Assembly: GCF_015062615.1 (NCBI RefSeq)
Contig: NZ_SUUH01000008.1
Coordinates: 28,419-92,418, forward strand
DNA from: Denitrobacterium detoxificans
GTDB lineage: Bacteria; Actinomycetota; Coriobacteriia; Coriobacteriales; Eggerthellaceae
DNA: 64,000 nucleotides
Direction: 5' to 3'
Shown: piece after piece, positions 61,701-64,000 of the stretch
Layout: each line of letters starts with the position of its first letter
Position numbering within the stretch: the first letter of the stretch is position 1
Program-made: the position numbers and the translations under genes
The notes under the pieces: generated by a model
What the model was told of the DNA's origin: nothing
What the model saw: the letters and a program-made list of their open reading frames with translations, nothing else
Databases searched by the model: none

Positions 61701-64000
61701 CGCGTAGATGTATACGCCAAGTGGCGTGCCGTTCTGGTTGGCGCCGATGGAATCAACGTCCTGTACGACGTCAATACCGCCGAGGGCGGCAAGCAGGGCT
61801 CCCAGCCCACCGATACTAGCTTCTATACGGAGGCTGCATACGTAACCGCTGCTTCGGCTGCACAGCCGGCCGATCCCACGGCAAAGCGCTTTAAGTGCTG
61901 GGTCGTTCAGACGTGGGATGAGGCATCCCAGTCGTACGTTGATACCGACGAAATGGTTCTGCCGGGCGAGTCCTTCGAAATCCATCAGGCAGATGCTCGC
62001 GTTGTCGAGCGTTCTGGCAGCACGCCCGAAGATCCGAAGTACACCTACACGGTGCAGCTGAAGGCCGTCTACGAAGACGTTGAGGAAAAGACCCCCACGC
62101 ACATCGATTGGTACAGCAACTATGGCTCCGAGAATGATGGCAAGGGCGTCCTCTACCACAGCGATAGCGATCTGAGCATCAACGAGGCCGTAAACATCCA
62201 GAGCGCGCCTACGCGCGAGGGCTACAGCTTCATGGGCTGGACGAAGACCCAGGGTGGTACGGAAGCCGACTTCCTGGCATGGGATGGCGAGCAGTACACC
62301 ACCACCGTTGATGGCGAGACGTACGTGGTGACGCAGGTTGCCGCTGACGAGAAGCAGCCGTACGAGGATCTGTATGCGGTATGGCAGCCCAGCCTGAACG
62401 TTCAGATCACGGGCAACACCAGCACGGTTACCTACAACGGTTCTGAGCAGTCGGTTACGGGCTACACCGTTACATATATGTATGCGGGCGGCGAAGCCAC
62501 TTCCACTGCTCCCGAAGGCGTGACCGTAACGCTGAAGCCGGGCAAGGAAGCCGTCGCCAAGGGCACCGACGCTTCCGAAGAGAAGTACATGATGGGCCTC
62601 ACGCTCGATGACTTCGAGGTTACCGCGCCGGGTTACAACTACGATCCCACGAATGCGTTCAACACCTACACCGACGGTTGGCTGAAGATTGACAAGCAGA
62701 CGCTGGACGTTACCGCCATCACCTACAATGGCGCGTATGACGGCCAGGCTCATGAGGGTGGCGTTTCCTCCACTCTGCCCGAGGGCACCACACTTCTGTA
62801 CACCACCGACAATGGCGAAACCTGGAGCAGTGAGGCTCCCAGCATTACCAATGTTGGCTCCATCACGTACGCCGTGAAGGCCACGAACCCGAACTACCAG
62901 GATGGTATCGCCCTGGGTACGCTGACCGTTACCAAGAAGGCGGTTACCGTCACCGCTCAGGACAAGGAGTTCACCTACAACGGCACGGCTCAGAGCTGGA
63001 GCGGATACGACGTAATCGGCCTGGTCGGCAATGACGCCATCAACGCCACGGTTGCTGGCTCCATCACCTTCCCGAGCCAGAGCCCCGTTGCCAACGTGGT
63101 CACCGGCTACGAGTTCACCACGGGCAATGCCGACAACTACAGCGTGACCACCGCCAACGGCGAGCTCACGATGAGCAACGCCTCCCAGGCGATCACCATC
63201 ACGGCGGCTTCCGACTCCAAGACGTATGACGGCACGGCCCTGACCGCCGCGGGCGTCACCGTCACCGAGGGCAGCCTGCTCCCGGGCGACGAGCTCGTGG
63301 CCGAGGCCACCGGCTCCGCCACCAACGTGGCCGACACCGCCGCCGGCAACAACCCCGTGGCCGCCGGCTACAAGGTCATGCACGGCACCGAGGACGTGAC
63401 CGCCAGCTACGTGGTCACCACCCAGGCTGGCACGCTGACCATCGAGCCCAAGGCCGTAACCATCACGGCCCAGAGCAAGGCCTTCGCCTACACGGGCCAG
63501 GCCCAGAGCTGGGGCGGCTACGACGTGGATGGCCTGGTGGGCGATGACGCCATCAGCGCCACGGTGACCGGATCCATCACCTTCCCGAGCGAGAGCCCGG
63601 TTGCCAACGTGGTCGAGGGCTACGAGTTCACCGCGGGCAATCCTGACAACTACAGCGTCACCACCGCCAATGGCGAGCTGACCATGACGAACGCCTCGCA
63701 GGCGATCACCATCACGGCGGCCTCCGAGTCCAAGACCTACGACGGCACGGCCCTGACCGACGCGGGCGTCACCGTCACCGAGGGCACGCTGTTCCCGGGC
63801 GACACCCTGGTCGCCGAGGCCACCGGCTCCGCCACGAACGTGGCCGACACCGCCGCCGGCAACAACCCCGTGGCCGTCGGCTACAAGATCATGCACGGCG
63901 AAGAGGACGTGACCGCGAACTACGCGATCACCCCGGTCGCCGGCACGCTCACCATTAATCCCAAGGCAGTCACCGTCACGGCTGCCAGCCAGGAGTTCAC
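58755..64000 (+). CDS. Giant secreted surface protein with InlB/Flg_new-like and MBG repeats (3' end off the window)
   Basis: One frame is open from ATG 58755 to the window edge (over 1745 residues). It starts with a Lys/Arg-rich signal peptide (AVMCTIAMVFAMVPNVALG). A Thr/Ala/Glu-rich linker leads to Listeria/Flg_new-type repeats marked by GW(F/Y)-x-D-x-x-C and VYAKW (for example GGWFTDQACT, GWYIDPECT, GWYSDAACT, DVYAKWR, DLYAVW). From about 62650 come MBG-type beta domains marked by TYNG(T/A)AQS, KTYDGTAL and GTLTI-PK, in two near-identical 513-base units (62940-63452, 63453-63965). Such proteins are usually wall-anchored adhesins; the anchor would lie beyond the edge. Ribosome site AAGGTAGG is 8-10 bases upstream. 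Confidence 0.85.
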   Translation, partial: MKRDMKQSNTESVGNKPTSSKARMRKRFDKVVAVMCTIAMVFAMVPNVALGNDDALSEAMLQGESESVAAASGDTQTNDATAVVQAASEEADAQQATNTSTEADKAQAEPATTNTKAESGATEQKATEYPAVTFDTEHANGVAVNVSAPKGALPEGAKLVVTGVSAASVLGTVNDVVEGNVTTGNIAAVDISFTYEDPATGKTSEIEPKLPVTVKLASDGIREAQADADANVDIVHIPDAGSAEVIPSSTTASDQVQISSQDFSVYAIVTTVTPRLTVTFQNGASENPAMIIKANDTAEEVESIIYDPGVEGLASNEIFRGWTTDPNYTAGTELLTIADVREAAMETAASLTGDSSVTYYPAIFKQYKIDYVDESGVSQGAETVEVPSNVQSGEGTYTVNMGYTPTDPERNFEGWLVSEGKSNIAGYEEGHVYKNGDTITVTGDVKFSVSEPLGHWLVFDENGKGGTYNAPEFVKAGEVSTKPCDDSAMVRFGYTFGGWFTDQACTAGHEFTFGTELAEGMTIYAKWIPNTTANYTVIIWKQNLNADGYDFEEAITLSGSVGSTVNTVSKQGNGDSAYARINGTNKQYTGFHLDSFDQNVTITTEGNAVVNVYYDRTQYTLTFRKPGGMFSHSTTYKTITALYGQYIGDNFPITDNGADAEWRWDPQNSSTFDQVLVYIDVMPAENVTFNRDTSNASTKYMEFYVEALPGQAADRTWNGKSFVKYGNTIPAKYNFFTEAEDFVELTGYEKYGSDPAFVNGRADVEGGGTIRFYYTRNSYTINYMDGVYVDGNGNALDEMNRGQLGENDGVSYGADLSSYNQGGANYFAPECTGYAFEGWYIDPECTQPYSFTTMPEGGVTVYAKWRQVQYRVFLHPNAGTQQSDPSLDWGSTSQAMNFRVGYEGTVSLPNTALRDGYEFVGWYSDAACTKVFNENTKLTDAIATDYNKLTDFTDVMDQWGNGATYNSDITGFNGSDRFWITKRVDVYAKWRAVLVGADGINVLYDVNTAEGGKQGSQPTDTSFYTEAAYVTAASAAQPADPTAKRFKCWVVQTWDEASQSYVDTDEMVLPGESFEIHQADARVVERSGSTPEDPKYTYTVQLKAVYEDVEEKTPTHIDWYSNYGSENDGKGVLYHSDSDLSINEAVNIQSAPTREGYSFMGWTKTQGGTEADFLAWDGEQYTTTVDGETYVVTQVAADEKQPYEDLYAVWQPSLNVQITGNTSTVTYNGSEQSVTGYTVTYMYAGGEATSTAPEGVTVTLKPGKEAVAKGTDASEEKYMMGLTLDDFEVTAPGYNYDPTNAFNTYTDGWLKIDKQTLDVTAITYNGAYDGQAHEGGVSSTLPEGTTLLYTTDNGETWSSEAPSITNVGSITYAVKATNPNYQDGIALGTLTVTKKAVTVTAQDKEFTYNGTAQSWSGYDVIGLVGNDAINATVAGSITFPSQSPVANVVTGYEFTTGNADNYSVTTANGELTMSNASQAITITAASDSKTYDGTALTAAGVTVTEGSLLPGDELVAEATGSATNVADTAAGNNPVAAGYKVMHGTEDVTASYVVTTQAGTLTIEPKAVTITAQSKAFAYTGQAQSWGGYDVDGLVGDDAISATVTGSITFPSESPVANVVEGYEFTAGNPDNYSVTTANGELTMTNASQAITITAASESKTYDGTALTDAGVTVTEGTLFPGDTLVAEATGSATNVADTAAGNNPVAVGYKIMHGEEDVTANYAITPVAGTLTINPKAVTVTAASQEF
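62940..63965 (+). repeat. Two tandem 513-bp (171-residue) MBG repeat units
   Basis: Unit 1 is 62940-63452 and unit 2 is 63453-63965; both begin with codons for AVT(V/I)TA and end in LTI-PK. Length is identical and most residues match; a third copy starts at 63966. Each unit holds two MBG subdomains (YNG/YTG and KTYDGTAL). The codon use is markedly more GC-rich (GCC, GGC, GTG) than in the upstream part of the gene. Confidence 0.85.

Noticed and set aside
58776..63896. 1706-residue open frame on the minus strand across the giant surface protein gene
   Set aside because: It exists because third positions are GC-rich on both strands. It has no family motif, and the plus strand carries a signal peptide, repeats and a ribosome site.

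Overview
The window looks like chromosome from a GC-rich anaerobic actinobacterium of the class Coriobacteriia, most likely an Eggerthellaceae member. This is an inference from gene content: a Tat-exported lipoprotein flavin reductase next to an MFS carrier, LytTR two-component systems, a formate hydrogenlyase locus and a giant cell-surface protein with InlB/Flg_new-like and MBG repeats. No rRNA, tRNA, IS element or CRISPR array was recognised.

Layout. 1-3726 (minus) holds sbcD and the N-terminal ~855 residues of sbcC. 3902-7291 is a MacB-type ABC transporter fusion. 7292-8110 is a gene-free, very GC-rich stretch built of long inverted repeats and seven copies of a two-hairpin repeat. Then come a divergent trigger factor (8168-9475) and an unlisted 30-residue membrane peptide (9549-9641, minus). 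9696-13862 forms a unit: a MerR regulator, an MFS carrier and a Tat-exported flavoprotein reductase; matching 19-bp-spacer MerR promoters lie in front of the regulator and of the reductase. 14060-18450 holds a glycosyltransferase, a TauE exporter and a LytS/LytT pair. 18655-21322 holds an XRE-like regulator, a lipoprotein and a membrane Ser/Thr kinase; 21450-22289 is a PHP phosphoesterase.

The centre (22437-41798) is a formate/hydrogen module. A cysteine-type formate dehydrogenase and its ferredoxin run left. A second, paralogous formate dehydrogenase with an in-frame UGA read as selenocysteine runs right, between two ferredoxins, and continues into a complete Hyf/hydrogenase-4 operon (five membrane subunits, catalytic large and small subunits, ferredoxin, HycH-like protein, HycI protease) and a FocA formate channel. 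Together these should oxidise formate and evolve H2 (or the reverse) with ion translocation. hypF, hypC and hypD follow at 46039-49937; hypA, hypB and hypE are not in the window.

The right part has a PIN-toxin/RelB-like antitoxin pair, two small membrane proteins, phosphoglucose isomerase, two PspC proteins, an RlpA-like secreted protein, two TrkA potassium-channel regulators, purB, an AgrA/AgrC-like pair, a GGDEF protein with a LytTR-type direct repeat upstream, and the first ~1750 residues of a giant surface protein that runs off the right edge.

The best candidates for something undescribed are the covarying hairpin array with nested inverted repeats (7300-8110), the divergent Cys/Sec formate dehydrogenase pair with a shared intergenic motif, and the paired MerR operators.
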